64,000 nucleotides of DNA from Gammaproteobacteria bacterium (GCA_003132025.1 PKWJ01000009.1:631-64630); one strand, 5' to 3'; positions 50,367-60,161 are shown, counted from the first letter of the stretch. Program-made: numbers and translations. The notes: generated from the sequence alone by a model not told the origin.

Positions 50367-52325
50367 TCAGCCCTGCGCCGGCGGCGTTTCAAACTGCGAC
50401 GCAGGGCGCCCGAGCCTGGCCACCGCCGCGCACAGCGCTTCGGTATTGACCGGCTTGGCCAGGTGCATCTGGAAACCGGCACCGATGGCATCGAGCCGAT
50501 CCGCAGTGCGTGTAAACGCGGTCAGCGCGATGGCCGGAAGCCGCTCGGCCGGATAACCGCCGGCGCGCAATGCCCGCATCAATTGATAGCCGTCGCGCTT
50601 GGCCATGCCGATGTCGCTCACCAGCACATCCGGGACCGCCTGACCGAGCTGTGCCAGTGCTTCGTCGGCCCCTGACGCTTCGCTGACCCGCGCGCCGGAA
50701 TCGTGCAGCAGACGCGCAATCAGCGCGCGGGCGTCCGGGTCGTCTTCGACCACCAGCACGTGAATGCCGGATAGCAGCGCGGCTTCTGCCACTGGGCGGG
50801 GCGACGCCTGCTCGCGCGTAATCGGCAGGCGTACGGTAAAGCTCGAGCCGAAACCTTCCCCAGGGCTGCTCGCCTCGATCGTCCCGCGATGCGCTTCCAC
50901 CAGGTGCCTGACGATTGTCAGACCGATGCCCAATCCGGCGAAGCTCTTGCTGGCTCCGGAATCCTGCTGGCTGAAGCGATCGAAGATGCGCGGCAGGAAG
51001 TCAGCACTGATGCCCTGACCGGTATCTGTCACTTCGATCTCGAAGGACTCGTCGAGCGCACGCGCGGTGAGGTCGATGCGTCCGCCCTTGGCGGTGAACT
51101 TGATTGAATTGCTCAACAGGTTCCACACCACCTGCTGCAGGCGCGACTCATCGCTCAGTACCTTGACGCCGCGATCGCTGATGTGCGAATCGATCTTGAC
51201 GCCCTTCGCCAGTGCTTGCGGCGCCACCACATCCAGCGCGGCATCAATGGCTGAGGATGGATCGATGACTTCCAGATCGAAGCGCATCTTGCCAAATTGA
51301 ATCCCGGCGAAATCCAGCAGATCCGCGATCAGGTGTGACTGGACGCGCGAATTTCGCTCGATGGCTTCGATACCCTGCGCGATCAGCGGCGTGGTCCCGG
51401 GCAGGCGGCCCAGCACCTTGGCCCAACCCAGTATGGCATTGAGCGGGTTACGCAGCTCGTGCGACAGCATGGCCAGGAATTCGTCCTTCAGCCGGTTGCT
51501 GCGCTCGGCTTCGGCGCGCGCCGCGCGCTCACTCGCCAGCAGCCGCTCGCGCTCGGCTTCGGCGCGCCGACGCTCGGTGATGTCGGTGGCGATCGCTATT
51601 CGGGCGCCGCTCTCCGCTTCGCTGGCGATGCGCCATTCCACATCGGCGAAGCTGCCGTCTAACCGGACCACCGACAGCGTCCCTTCCCAGTGCCCGCACT
51701 GCTGCAGCTCGATCCGAAGACGATTGAGATCGGCGGCTTGCACCGCCGCTATCAGGCTCCCCATCGGACGATCGACAATGTCGCCGCGCTCCCGGCCAGC
51801 AAGGGTACAGAACGCCGGATTCACGTCCCGGTAGTTCAGCTCCGAGTCGAGCAGCGCGATGCCGCTGGAGGCCAGTTCGAATACGGTGCGGAAGCGGGCG
51901 TCGGCGGCACGCTTGATGATGTCTGCCCTGCGCGCGAACAGCAGCGCTTTCACGGTGGCGATCAGTACCGCCGGATCGGCCGGGTGGGTCAGATAGCTGT
52001 CTGCCCCCGCGGCCAGACCCTGCGCCATGTCGCTGCTTTCCATAAAGGTAGCCGACAGGTGAACGATCGGCAGATACGCGGTGCGGCTGCGCGCTCGCAG
52101 CTGCCGGCAGATCTCAAATCCGTCGATGTCCGGCAGGTTGATGTCGAGCACCAGCAGACTGATATCTTCCTCCGCCAGCGCCATGGCCCGACTGCCGTTG
52201 TCGGCCTCGATGACATCGAAGCCCGCCGAACGAAGAATGCGCGAGGTCGCATACAGCGACGCCGGGTTGTCGTCGACCACCAGTATCTTCTGCGCGCGCA
52301 CCTGCTCGGGCATCTGCTGGCTCAT
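50367..52325 (-). CDS. Hybrid histidine kinase with N- and C-terminal receiver domains and PAS domain
   Basis: LVVDDNPASLYATSRIL; FLAMLSHELRNPLNAILGW; HVLVVEDDPDARALIARLL; DVLVSDIGMAKRDGYQLMRALR. Confidence 0.92.
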   Translation of the reverse strand: MSQQMPEQVRAQKILVVDDNPASLYATSRILRSAGFDVIEADNGSRAMALAEEDISLLVLDINLPDIDGFEICRQLRARSRTAYLPIVHLSATFMESSDMAQGLAAGADSYLTHPADPAVLIATVKALLFARRADIIKRAADARFRTVFELASSGIALLDSELNYRDVNPAFCTLAGRERGDIVDRPMGSLIAAVQAADLNRLRIELQQCGHWEGTLSVVRLDGSFADVEWRIASEAESGARIAIATDITERRRAEAERERLLASERAARAEAERSNRLKDEFLAMLSHELRNPLNAILGWAKVLGRLPGTTPLIAQGIEAIERNSRVQSHLIADLLDFAGIQFGKMRFDLEVIDPSSAIDAALDVVAPQALAKGVKIDSHISDRGVKVLSDESRLQQVVWNLLSNSIKFTAKGGRIDLTARALDESFEIEVTDTGQGISADFLPRIFDRFSQQDSGASKSFAGLGIGLTIVRHLVEAHRGTIEASSPGEGFGSSFTVRLPITREQASPRPVAEAALLSGIHVLVVEDDPDARALIARLLHDSGARVSEASGADEALAQLGQAVPDVLVSDIGMAKRDGYQLMRALRAGGYPAERLPAIALTAFTRTADRLDAIGAGFQMHLAKPVNTEALCAAVARLGRPASQFETPPAQG

Positions 52326-53053
52326 CTGGCCTCCACGGCGGTGACCCCGGCCTCATAACGCAACGGTATGGCCACCCAGAAGCGCGAACCTTTTCCCAGC
52401 ACGCTGGTGGCACCAACGCTGCCGCCCAGCAGGCCAGCGAATTTGCGCGCCAGCGACAGCCCCAGTCCCGTGCCGCGCGGGCGCCGCTGCAGCCGGGTAT
52501 CGATCTGGACAAAATCGGAAAACAATGAAGGCAGATGTTCACTCGCAATGCCGATGCCGGTGTCGGTGACCGAGAACTCGACCTCGGCTTCGGCGATCAT
52601 CTGCGCGACGATACGCACTTCGCCTTCGGTGGTAAATTTGAGCGCGTTGGAGATGTAATTGCGAAGTATCTGCGACAGTTTTTTGTCGTCGGTGTAGATA
52701 CGCGGGATCGCCTCGGGTTCCTCGAAGATCAGCGACACCGAGCTCGAGGCGATAATCGGCTTGAACATGCCGCGCAGCGCTGAGAACAGATGCACCATTT
52801 CGAACCATTCGGGCGATATCGTGATCCGGCCCGCTTCCACCTTGGCCAGATCGAGCAGGTCGTTGACCATTTCGGTCAACTCGAGGGCGGCGCCGCGCAC
52901 CAACTCGACCTGCCGGGCCTGTTCGCCGGTGAGCGGTCCATCCATGCGCGCCAGCACCAAGTTGGTCAGGCTGGTGATGGAAGTCAACGGAGTGCGAAAC
53001 TCATGGCGCATGTACGACGGAAAACGGCTCTTGAGATTCGCGGCGCACGCCAT
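52322..53053 (-). CDS. Histidine kinase core lacking an N-terminal sensor region (probable truncation)
   Basis: LKSRFPSYMRHEFRTPLTSITSL H-box near N-terminus; GTGLGLSLARKFAGLLGG; ATGA overlap with hybrid kinase. Confidence 0.75.
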   Translation of the reverse strand: MACAANLKSRFPSYMRHEFRTPLTSITSLTNLVLARMDGPLTGEQARQVELVRGAALELTEMVNDLLDLAKVEAGRITISPEWFEMVHLFSALRGMFKPIIASSSVSLIFEEPEAIPRIYTDDKKLSQILRNYISNALKFTTEGEVRIVAQMIAEAEVEFSVTDTGIGIASEHLPSLFSDFVQIDTRLQRRPRGTGLGLSLARKFAGLLGGSVGATSVLGKGSRFWVAIPLRYEAGVTAVEAR

Positions 53054-53114
53054 TCCCGCGTTGCATAATTTACAAACCCGCAGTCGAGCACCCGCCGCGG
53101 GTTGGCGCCGCCAG

Positions 53115-53720
53115 TCAGGCACCGCTCGCCGCAGCGACCACCGCATACCCATTGCTGTAGATGACCGCGGGACGGGAGCGCCCAAACAGGGCGAGCATTT
53201 CCCGATTGAAGGCCGGCAGATCGTCGGGCTTGCGGCTGGTCACGAGATTGCCGTCCACCACCACCTCCGCGTCGGTCCAGTGCCCGCCCGCGTTCTCGAT
53301 ATCCGTCCTGAGCGATGGCCATGAGGTCATGAGCCGGCCGCGCGCCGCGCCGCTCTCGATCACGGTCCACGGGCCGTGACAGATGGCGGCCACCGGCTTG
53401 TCGGCATCGAAGAACGATTTGACGAAGGCCACGGCTTTGGGCTGCATGCGCAATGCGTCGGGGTTCATCACCCCACCCGGCAGCACCAACGCGTCGAAGT
53501 CATCCGGCTCGGTGTCGTCGAGTGTCAGATCGACTCGCACTTCATCCTCGGCCCAGTTCTTGTGCTGCCAGCCGCGCAAAGTCCCGCTCTTCGGCGATAC
53601 TATCCAGATGTTTGCTCCCGCCCGGCTCAGCGCCTTGAGGGGCTCCATCAGCTCGGACTGCTCGAAGCCGTCGGTCGCCAGAATGGCTACATTCAGATCG
53701 GTAAGCGCTTGCTCTGCCAT
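53115..53720 (-). CDS. PfpI/DJ-1 family (type 1 glutamine amidotransferase-like) protein
   Basis: VAILATDGFEQSELMEPLKAL; KPVAAICHGPWTVIESG. Confidence 0.92.
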   Translation of the reverse strand: MAEQALTDLNVAILATDGFEQSELMEPLKALSRAGANIWIVSPKSGTLRGWQHKNWAEDEVRVDLTLDDTEPDDFDALVLPGGVMNPDALRMQPKAVAFVKSFFDADKPVAAICHGPWTVIESGAARGRLMTSWPSLRTDIENAGGHWTDAEVVVDGNLVTSRKPDDLPAFNREMLALFGRSRPAVIYSNGYAVVAAASGA

Positions 53721-53855
53721 AAGGGTCTCCTGCGTTGCCGGGCCCGGCTATTGCTTCGGACCTGTACCCTCTTCCAAACGGGGGTCGAAGTGACATCGGA
53801 GCGTTGCAGCGTATTTCGATCAGACGGCGCTGACAGCGGGCTGCGCACCGCAGGC

Positions 53856-55208
53856 ATGCTGCATGCTTTGGCCCGGACGCTGGTCTGTGGCACGCTGCTG
53901 GCCATCGCGGTTTCCAGCCGCGCGGACATCATCGACTCGGCGGCGGCCGCAGGTCCGGCCACGGGACTGGCCGACTCCGCGGCGCTGCGTGCGACGGTTT
54001 ACGGCACCCCGCCGCAGGACATCGCCCCGATGCCCGAGCGCGTGCCGCTGGAGGAAATCAATATCGCCCTAGCCTGGGCGCAACCGGTGCCGGCGGTGTT
54101 CTGGTTCGATCGCCGGCTGCGCGTGTGGTTTTCCCCGCAGCCCAAACCCGCGCCGCTGGCGATCGTGATTTCCGGCGCCGGCAGCGACGGCAACACCTCG
54201 AAGCTGGCGCTGCTGCGTGGGGCGCTGTACGGGGCCGGCTACCACGTACTGACGATGCCATCGCCGACCTTCCCGGGCTTCATCGTCTCGGCCTCCAGCA
54301 CCGGCGTCGCCGGCGATCTGCGCCAGGACAGCCGCGATCTGTACGCAGCGATGCAGCAGATCATCGCCCAGCTCGCGCACGGCGTTCAGATCACCGATAT
54401 CGATGTGGTGGGGTACAGCCTTGGCGGCGCGAACGCCGGCATGGTCAAGTCAATCGATTCGGTCGAGGGCAAACTGAAAATCCACCGTGCGGTCATGATC
54501 AATCCGCCGGTCGGCCTGTTTACCTCACTCGCCCGCCTCGACCGGCTGTTCACCGTCAGCATCGGTTCCGGCGACACCGGCGTCGAGCGGCTGTATGCCA
54601 GGCTCTACGCCCGGATCGCAAATGTCTATCGGACCTCGGACCAGATCGCCGTCGGCGACAGCGACCTGCTGGTCGCCGCCACCACGGTGCTGAAGACCGA
54701 CGCGGATTTCTCCGCCGCCATTGCACTCAGCTTTCGCATCTCACTGGTCAATGTGTTCTTTGCCGGAGATCTGTATGCGCGCACCGGAGTGGTAGTGGAT
54801 CCAAATCATCCGCCGGGCGTCGGCGACTCGCTTGAGAACATCGCGCGGGAGCTGCGGGGCAAGCCATTTTCGGAATACTTCGAGAAAGTATTCGCGCCTT
54901 ACTACCTGGCGCACCGGCCCGGCTCGACGCGCGAATCGCTGCTGGCCGAGAACCGCCTGCAGATCATCGGCAGCGAGCTGCACAATAACGCCGACTACTA
55001 CGTGCAGACCAATAGCGATGATCCGATATTAATCCAGCCCGAACTGGCATGGCTGCGCTCGACGCTCGGCGACCGGATTGTGGTCTACGATCACGGCGGG
55101 CACCTGGGCAATCTCGGCGAGCGGCGTCAAATCGCCGACATGCTCGACATGCTGGCCGGGCACTGGGGACCCGCGCATGACCCGGTGTCGGTCAATGGGT
55201 CGAGGTGA
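53856..55208 (+). CDS. Secreted alpha/beta-hydrolase-like protein
   Basis: Signal peptide; VDVVGYSLGGANAGM nucleophile elbow; DRIVVYDHGGHLGNL. Confidence 0.8.
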   Translation: MLHALARTLVCGTLLAIAVSSRADIIDSAAAAGPATGLADSAALRATVYGTPPQDIAPMPERVPLEEINIALAWAQPVPAVFWFDRRLRVWFSPQPKPAPLAIVISGAGSDGNTSKLALLRGALYGAGYHVLTMPSPTFPGFIVSASSTGVAGDLRQDSRDLYAAMQQIIAQLAHGVQITDIDVVGYSLGGANAGMVKSIDSVEGKLKIHRAVMINPPVGLFTSLARLDRLFTVSIGSGDTGVERLYARLYARIANVYRTSDQIAVGDSDLLVAATTVLKTDADFSAAIALSFRISLVNVFFAGDLYARTGVVVDPNHPPGVGDSLENIARELRGKPFSEYFEKVFAPYYLAHRPGSTRESLLAENRLQIIGSELHNNADYYVQTNSDDPILIQPELAWLRSTLGDRIVVYDHGGHLGNLGERRQIADMLDMLAGHWGPAHDPVSVNGSR

Positions 55209-55395
55209 ATGTACATGCCACGCCGCGTGCTATGGCGTCGGCGCAGTCGACCGCCTCGTACGGATTGCTGTTTCCCTGCAGCGGAATGAACGCGACCATG
55301 GCAGCGGGCTGATCTGCGCAACGATATTCCACTACATAGCGCTTGCGGTTGTCCTCCTGTCCGATCATCCGGATCTGGTCGATCCGGCAGGACAC
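55192..55395 (-). pseudogene. C-terminal fragment of a Cys-containing secreted-type hypothetical protein
   Basis: SCRIDQIRMIGQEDNRKRYVVEYRCADQPAAMVAFIPLQGNSNPYEAVDCADAIARGVACTFTSTH; no convincing start or N-terminus. Confidence 0.4.
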
Positions 55396-55781
55396 GCCAT
55401 GCTGCGCGAGCGCGTCCTGTCCCGAATACGAGTCGGTCGCGCGCTTCCGGCATTTCCTCGCGAGCAGTCCGACCCTGGCGGATTTACAATTCGTGCCTTA
55501 TCGCACGCGCGCCGCTGGAGACCACGTCGAGTAAAGCGCGATTGACCTCCCGCTCTGGCGCTCGCAGCGCCCGCATCTCGGATGAGAGCGTGGTGCGGGA
55601 ATAACTAAATTCGAGGTCAGTGTTCTCACGCAAGGCACGGGGGCTGTTTTTCCGACAGCGCTGGCTCGACGTGATGGTGGAGTGTCCGCAGGTCAACGAG
55701 AAGGCACCATCGTCACCTTGCGTCTAAAGTTTGAAAAGGCTGCGAACGAGCCCGCGCAATGAGGTGACAGTATTGCTTAAG

Positions 55782-56050
55782 CTAGTCGGAGAAGGGTTCC
55801 ACAAGCTCCGTGCGACCCTGCAGGAACGCGTCGGCAACGAGCTGCAACGGCGCCAGATCGACATCGGTCGTGCGGTCACGGACAAGTTGCGCAAATTGGC
55901 GATAAAGCGCGGGATGTTCAGTGCCTGGCACAGCCTCGACCGTAAACCCTTCAACCTGCATCGTCGAGCCGCCGTGCCGTAATGTTGGTCTCTGGCAATT
56001 TTGCCGAGCCCGACGATGCCAATGTTGATTCGGTTCTCTATGTCTGACAA
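55782..56050 (-). pseudogene. Gfo/Idh/MocA-type oxidoreductase remnant, galactose 1-dehydrogenase-like, large internal deletion
   Basis: N-terminal INIGIVGLGKIARDQH joined (frame change) to C-terminal QVEGFTVEAVPGTEHPALYRQFAQLVRDRTTDVDLAPLQLVADAFLQGRTELVEPFSD. Confidence 0.65.
56041..56049. promoter_or_regulatory. TGTCNGACA motif copy 1 (TGTCTGACA)
   Basis: Divergent region between dehydrogenase remnant and GntR/FCD gene. Confidence 0.5.
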
Positions 56051-56157
56051 ATGATATCAGAACCCGAGTCGATCAGAAGCACCTCCCGATCGCGGAAGAC
56101 ACGAAGTGCAATTGGACATATAATTCAAAGCGATGGTCTACAGCTTCACCTTTACAG

Positions 56158-56916
56158 ATGTCGACTAGGACCGTACTCACGCGATCCAACGCAAAAACCC
56201 GTCGCAAGTCCTTGCGTATTCCGGCGAGGATTGCCCGCGATCTCGGGGTGCAGATCGTGTCGGGTCGTTTCAAACCGGGCGACATATTGATCGGCGAAAT
56301 CGAGACCAGCGATCGGTTGCAGGTATCCCGAACCGCCTATCGCGAGGCGGCGCGAATCTTGGCGGCCAAGGGACTCGTCAAGGCGCTCCCCAAAGTCGGA
56401 ACCCGGGTCAGTCCGCAGGTGCAGTGGCATTTGCTGGATCCCGATGTCCTAGGGTGGATATTCGAATTCGACCCGGACGAAAAGATGCTCGCGAATCTTT
56501 TTGAGTTGCGCCGGATAGTAGAACCCGAAGCGGCTGCTCTAGCCGCCGCGAGGCGCACGGACAAGGATCTTCGTGCAATGGGCGATGCCCTCAAAGGCAT
56601 GTCCCGATACACCCTCGCTTCGAAAGCGGGCCGTGCCGCCGACCAGGAGTTTCATGCGGCCTTGCTGCGGTCGACCGGCAATGCCTTCGTCGAGTCCTTG
56701 ATAGCCAGCGTGGGTGCGGCCGTTACTTGGACGACGATTTACAAGGGCCACCACAGTTCCCATCTGCGCGATTCTGTGCCCGACCACCAGCGCGTCTACA
56801 ACGCCGTGGACGCCCAGGATGCCCCGGCGGCACGCTCGGCCATGGCCAACTTGATCGATCTAGCGCTCCGCGACACGACCAACGCGCGCAGAGCCAGCAA
56901 GAAGAAATCAAAGTAG
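56158..56916 (+). CDS. GntR/FadR-family (FCD) transcriptional regulator
   Basis: SGRFKPGDILIGEIETSDRLQVSRTAYREAARILAAKGLVKALPKVGTRV; LFELRRIVEPEAAALAA. Confidence 0.9.
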   Translation: MSTRTVLTRSNAKTRRKSLRIPARIARDLGVQIVSGRFKPGDILIGEIETSDRLQVSRTAYREAARILAAKGLVKALPKVGTRVSPQVQWHLLDPDVLGWIFEFDPDEKMLANLFELRRIVEPEAAALAAARRTDKDLRAMGDALKGMSRYTLASKAGRAADQEFHAALLRSTGNAFVESLIASVGAAVTWTTIYKGHHSSHLRDSVPDHQRVYNAVDAQDAPAARSAMANLIDLALRDTTNARRASKKKSK

Positions 56917-57001
56917 GCGAGCAGCCTAGGTCATTTCATCCGCGGAAGCCAAACGAGCACAGCACGCCGCTCATGGCGGCAAGCTTGCTTTTCCTACTAG
57001 T

Positions 57002-57010
57002 TGTCAGACA
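57002..57010. promoter_or_regulatory. TGTCNGACA motif copy 2 (TGTCAGACA)
   Basis: About 40 bp upstream of the aldose epimerase start. Confidence 0.6.
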
Positions 57011-57049
57011 AAATAGATCGTACTCTGCGGGGACCCGGTGAGAGGACCA

Positions 57050-58192
57050 ATGCATAAGCCTTCATCTGCCGTTGCCTTCTGCTTGTCATTCGTGGGTCTA
57101 TGCAACGTGACGATCGCAGCCGACTATGCCCGGTCGTCATTCGGGACGCTTGCGAACGGCCAGTCCGTCGAGGCCGTTACGCTGACCAACAATCATGGAG
57201 TCACGGTGCGAATCATCGCGCTCGGCGCAAGTGTGCAGACGCTGGAGGTCCCGGACCGCCACGGCAAGCCGGCCGACATCGTTCTCGGATACGCGAATCT
57301 CGAAGACTATTTGGCGAAGCCACAATATTTTGGTGCGACGGTTGGGCGATATGCAAACCGAATCGCGAACGGGCGCTTTACCCTCGACGGAAAGGCCTAC
57401 CAACTGGCGACGAACAACGGACCGAACTCCCTGCACGGCGGCGTGCGGGGGTTCGACAAAGTTGTTTGGGGGGTCGATCGAGTGAGCCGCGGGCCGACCG
57501 CCGGCGTCACGCTCGGCTACGTAAGTCCGGACGGCGAGGAAGGGTATCCGGGAACGCTGACCGTGACGGTTGCTTATACGTTGAACGAAAACAATGAACT
57601 GTCCGTCGAATATCGCGCGACCGCCAATAAACCCACCATCGTCAACATAACCAACCACAGCTACTTCAATCTCGCGGGCGAAGGGTCTGCGGACGGAGTC
57701 ATGAGCCACGTGCTAATGCTGCCGGCCGAGGAGTACACGCCGGTCGATCCGACGTTGATTCCGACCGGCGAGTTCCGCCGCGTCGCCGGTACCGCATTCG
57801 ATTTTCGTGATCCAAAGCCGATCGGTCGCGACATACGCGATGGCCGCGACCCCGAGATCCTCAATGGGAAGGGTTACGACCACAACTGGGTGATAAGCCG
57901 GCTGCCGGAACAGAAGTCGCGGCTGGTGGCGCGCGTCGAGGATCCGAACTCCGGACGAGTCATGGAAATCCTATCCAATCAGCCCGGAGTGCAGTTTTAT
58001 TCCGGAAACTTTCTGGATGGAACCGTCGTCGGGAAATCGGGTCACGTCTATCGACAGGGCGACGGCCTCGCCCTGGAGCCCCAGCTTTTCCCCGATACGC
58101 CCAATCGGCCGGCGTTCGGCTCCGCACGGTTACAGCCGGGCGAGACGTACGTGAATCAAATCATTTATCGATTTTCCGTTGCGGCTTCGTGA
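57050..58192 (+). CDS. galM: Secreted aldose 1-epimerase (galactose mutarotase)
   Basis: VGRYANRIANGRFTLDGKAYQLATNNGPNSLHGGVRGFDKVVW; TNHSYFNLAGE; KGYDHNWV. Confidence 0.93.
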   Translation: MHKPSSAVAFCLSFVGLCNVTIAADYARSSFGTLANGQSVEAVTLTNNHGVTVRIIALGASVQTLEVPDRHGKPADIVLGYANLEDYLAKPQYFGATVGRYANRIANGRFTLDGKAYQLATNNGPNSLHGGVRGFDKVVWGVDRVSRGPTAGVTLGYVSPDGEEGYPGTLTVTVAYTLNENNELSVEYRATANKPTIVNITNHSYFNLAGEGSADGVMSHVLMLPAEEYTPVDPTLIPTGEFRRVAGTAFDFRDPKPIGRDIRDGRDPEILNGKGYDHNWVISRLPEQKSRLVARVEDPNSGRVMEILSNQPGVQFYSGNFLDGTVVGKSGHVYRQGDGLALEPQLFPDTPNRPAFGSARLQPGETYVNQIIYRFSVAAS

Positions 58193-58533
58193 TAAGTGCG
58201 CGACGTAGAGTGCTTTGCGACTGGGGCAGTAGCCGCTTGCGGGCATTTTTGGAGGTCGACGGAACCATCGTCGATCGCCGCGCCGTCGACCCCTGGCGCA
58301 CATCCGGGGACTTCGATCCAGTCGTTGCGAGCGGAATGGTCGGGTCTCGCAACGGAGTGGTTGAAGTACCGTATATGGCAGCCCCGGTCGACTCGCAGGT
58401 ATGGGCGGACGGCAGTGTAGTGCATCGAGCGGGCGAGTTTGCCCTGACCATCGCCGCAGGTGTGCGAGGCATCAATTACTTGGGTGCCCCGGATGTCATG
58501 CGGGGCGAAGAAAACTGGCGGGTGGTCGAATAA
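58189..58533 (+). pseudogene. dgoK: 2-dehydro-3-deoxygalactonokinase (DgoK)-like remnant
   Basis: DWGSSRLRAFLEVDGTIVDRRA ... SGMVGSRNGVVEVPY ... PDVMRGEE, then stop; short internally and C-terminally truncated relative to the family. Confidence 0.65.
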
Positions 58534-58916
58534 TCGTCTTGCCTCACGTCGACGTCCGGGTCATCGCGCGCACGGTGGAACTGGGCCTCGAGTCGCTGCC
58601 CGGCTTCCTGTCGGCGACCGAAGCGTTTTGCGCCATCGGCGCAGGGGCATCGCGGCTGAAATTATTTCCCGCGAGCTCGCTTCAGAGATCTCACCTGCGA
58701 GCGATTCGCGAAGTTCTCCCCGGACGTGTCGAGATCTGGGCCGTCGGTGGAACCGGCACGCACGATTTGGCAGAGTGGATGGATTCAGGCGCGCGCGGTA
58801 TCGGAGTCGGCGGATCGCTGCATCAGCCGAGTGACCCGCCACAAATCGTCGGCCAACGCGCAAGGGCGCTGATTGACACCTGGCTCGCGGCGACAGGTCG
58901 GCGGGCGCGCAAATGA
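58521..58916 (+). pseudogene. dgoA: 2-dehydro-3-deoxy-6-phosphogalactonate aldolase (DgoA)-like C-terminal remnant
   Basis: GGRIIVLPHVDVRVIARTVELG...PGFLSATEAFCAIGAGASRLKLFPASS...VGGTGTHDLAEWMDSGARGIGVGGSL; N-terminal part absent. Confidence 0.65.
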
Positions 58917-60058
58917 GAGCCGCGGCGAATTGGGCGGGAATCTGCCTGGCGCTCGTCGCGCTGACGTCCAATGCCGCGCCGCGTGACCGATGGACGGTTC
59001 AAGAGGCCAATGAATGGTATGCGGGGCAGCCCTGGCCGCTCGGCAGCAACTACATTCCGTCCAATGCCATCAATCAGCTTGAGATGTGGCAGGCGGAGAC
59101 GTTCGATCCTCAGCGGATCGACGTCGAACTCGGCTGGGCGCAGCAGCTCGGCATGAATACGATGCGCGTGTTTCTCCACGATTTGCTGTGGCAGCAGGAT
59201 CCGCGCGGCTTCAAACAGCGCATCGGCGTGTTCCTGGATATCGCTGCCAAACACGGTATCAGGCCGGTTTTCGTCCTGTTCGATTCCTGCTGGGACCCCC
59301 AGCCCAGGCTCGGTCCCCAGCATCCGCCCATTCCCGGCGTCCATAACTCCGGTTGGGTGCAAAGCCCGGGTGCGTCGGAGCTCGCCGATCCGGCAAGCTA
59401 TTCGAAACTTCGCGCCTACGTGGAGGGTGTCGTCGGTGCCTTTGCCGCAGATCCGCGCATCCTCGCCTGGGATGTCTGGAACGAGCCCGACAACCACGGG
59501 CCGCCCGACTACGAAGCGCACGAGGCGCACGATAAATTCATTTTAGTCGCCGCCTTGTTGCCTCAGGTGTTCTCATGGGCGCGCGCGCAGCACCCGATCC
59601 AGCCGTTGACGAGCGGCCTCTGGAAACACGACGACTGGACGCCGGCGGCATCGCTCAACGCCATCGAAGCCGTGCAGATTGCACAGTCCGACATAATCTC
59701 CTTCCACGACTATAACTGGCCCGAAAAATTCGAATCCCGGATCGCGCAACTCGTCCAGTACGGCCGCCCCATCATTTGCACGGAATACATGGCGCGCGGC
59801 GCCGGTTCTACGATCGACGGCTCGCTCCCCGTCGGCAAGCGGGCCAACGTGGGCATGATCAACTGGGGTTTTGTCGTCGGCAAGATACAGACCAATCTGC
59901 CATGGGACTCTTGGCAACGACCCTATACGCTGCAGCAGCCAGCCGTCTGGTTCCACGATCTGTTGCATGAGGACGGCATCCCCTACCGTACGCGCGAGGC
60001 CGAGACTCTACGCGCCATGAGCTCACTGCCCAAGGGCGTCGTTCCGCCCACACCCTGA
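58913..60058 (+). CDS. Secreted glycoside hydrolase, cellulase/GH5-like (beta/alpha)8
   Basis: Signal peptide; RILAWDVWNEPDNHG acid/base-type motif; GRPIICTEYMARG. Confidence 0.8.
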   Translation: MRAAANWAGICLALVALTSNAAPRDRWTVQEANEWYAGQPWPLGSNYIPSNAINQLEMWQAETFDPQRIDVELGWAQQLGMNTMRVFLHDLLWQQDPRGFKQRIGVFLDIAAKHGIRPVFVLFDSCWDPQPRLGPQHPPIPGVHNSGWVQSPGASELADPASYSKLRAYVEGVVGAFAADPRILAWDVWNEPDNHGPPDYEAHEAHDKFILVAALLPQVFSWARAQHPIQPLTSGLWKHDDWTPAASLNAIEAVQIAQSDIISFHDYNWPEKFESRIAQLVQYGRPIICTEYMARGAGSTIDGSLPVGKRANVGMINWGFVVGKIQTNLPWDSWQRPYTLQQPAVWFHDLLHEDGIPYRTREAETLRAMSSLPKGVVPPTP

Positions 60059-60133
60059 AGAAACGTTGGCCAGAATCGCGCCGCCGCCGTGACGGCCCCG
60101 AAGCTCTTTTCGGCCCATAAACGTTCTATTTTC

Positions 60134-60161
60134 TTGTCGGACATAAATTACTTGTCCGACA
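60134..60161. promoter_or_regulatory. Two TGTCNGACA motifs (TGTCGGACA, TGTCCGACA), 18 bp centre to centre
   Basis: TTGTCGGACATAAATTACTTGTCCGACA upstream of the TonB-dependent receptor. Confidence 0.7.

Noticed and set aside
56041-56049. Motif copy 1 as an unambiguous operator
   Set aside because: It overlaps the TTG start of the dehydrogenase remnant, so coding constraint could explain it; retained only as a lower-confidence site.
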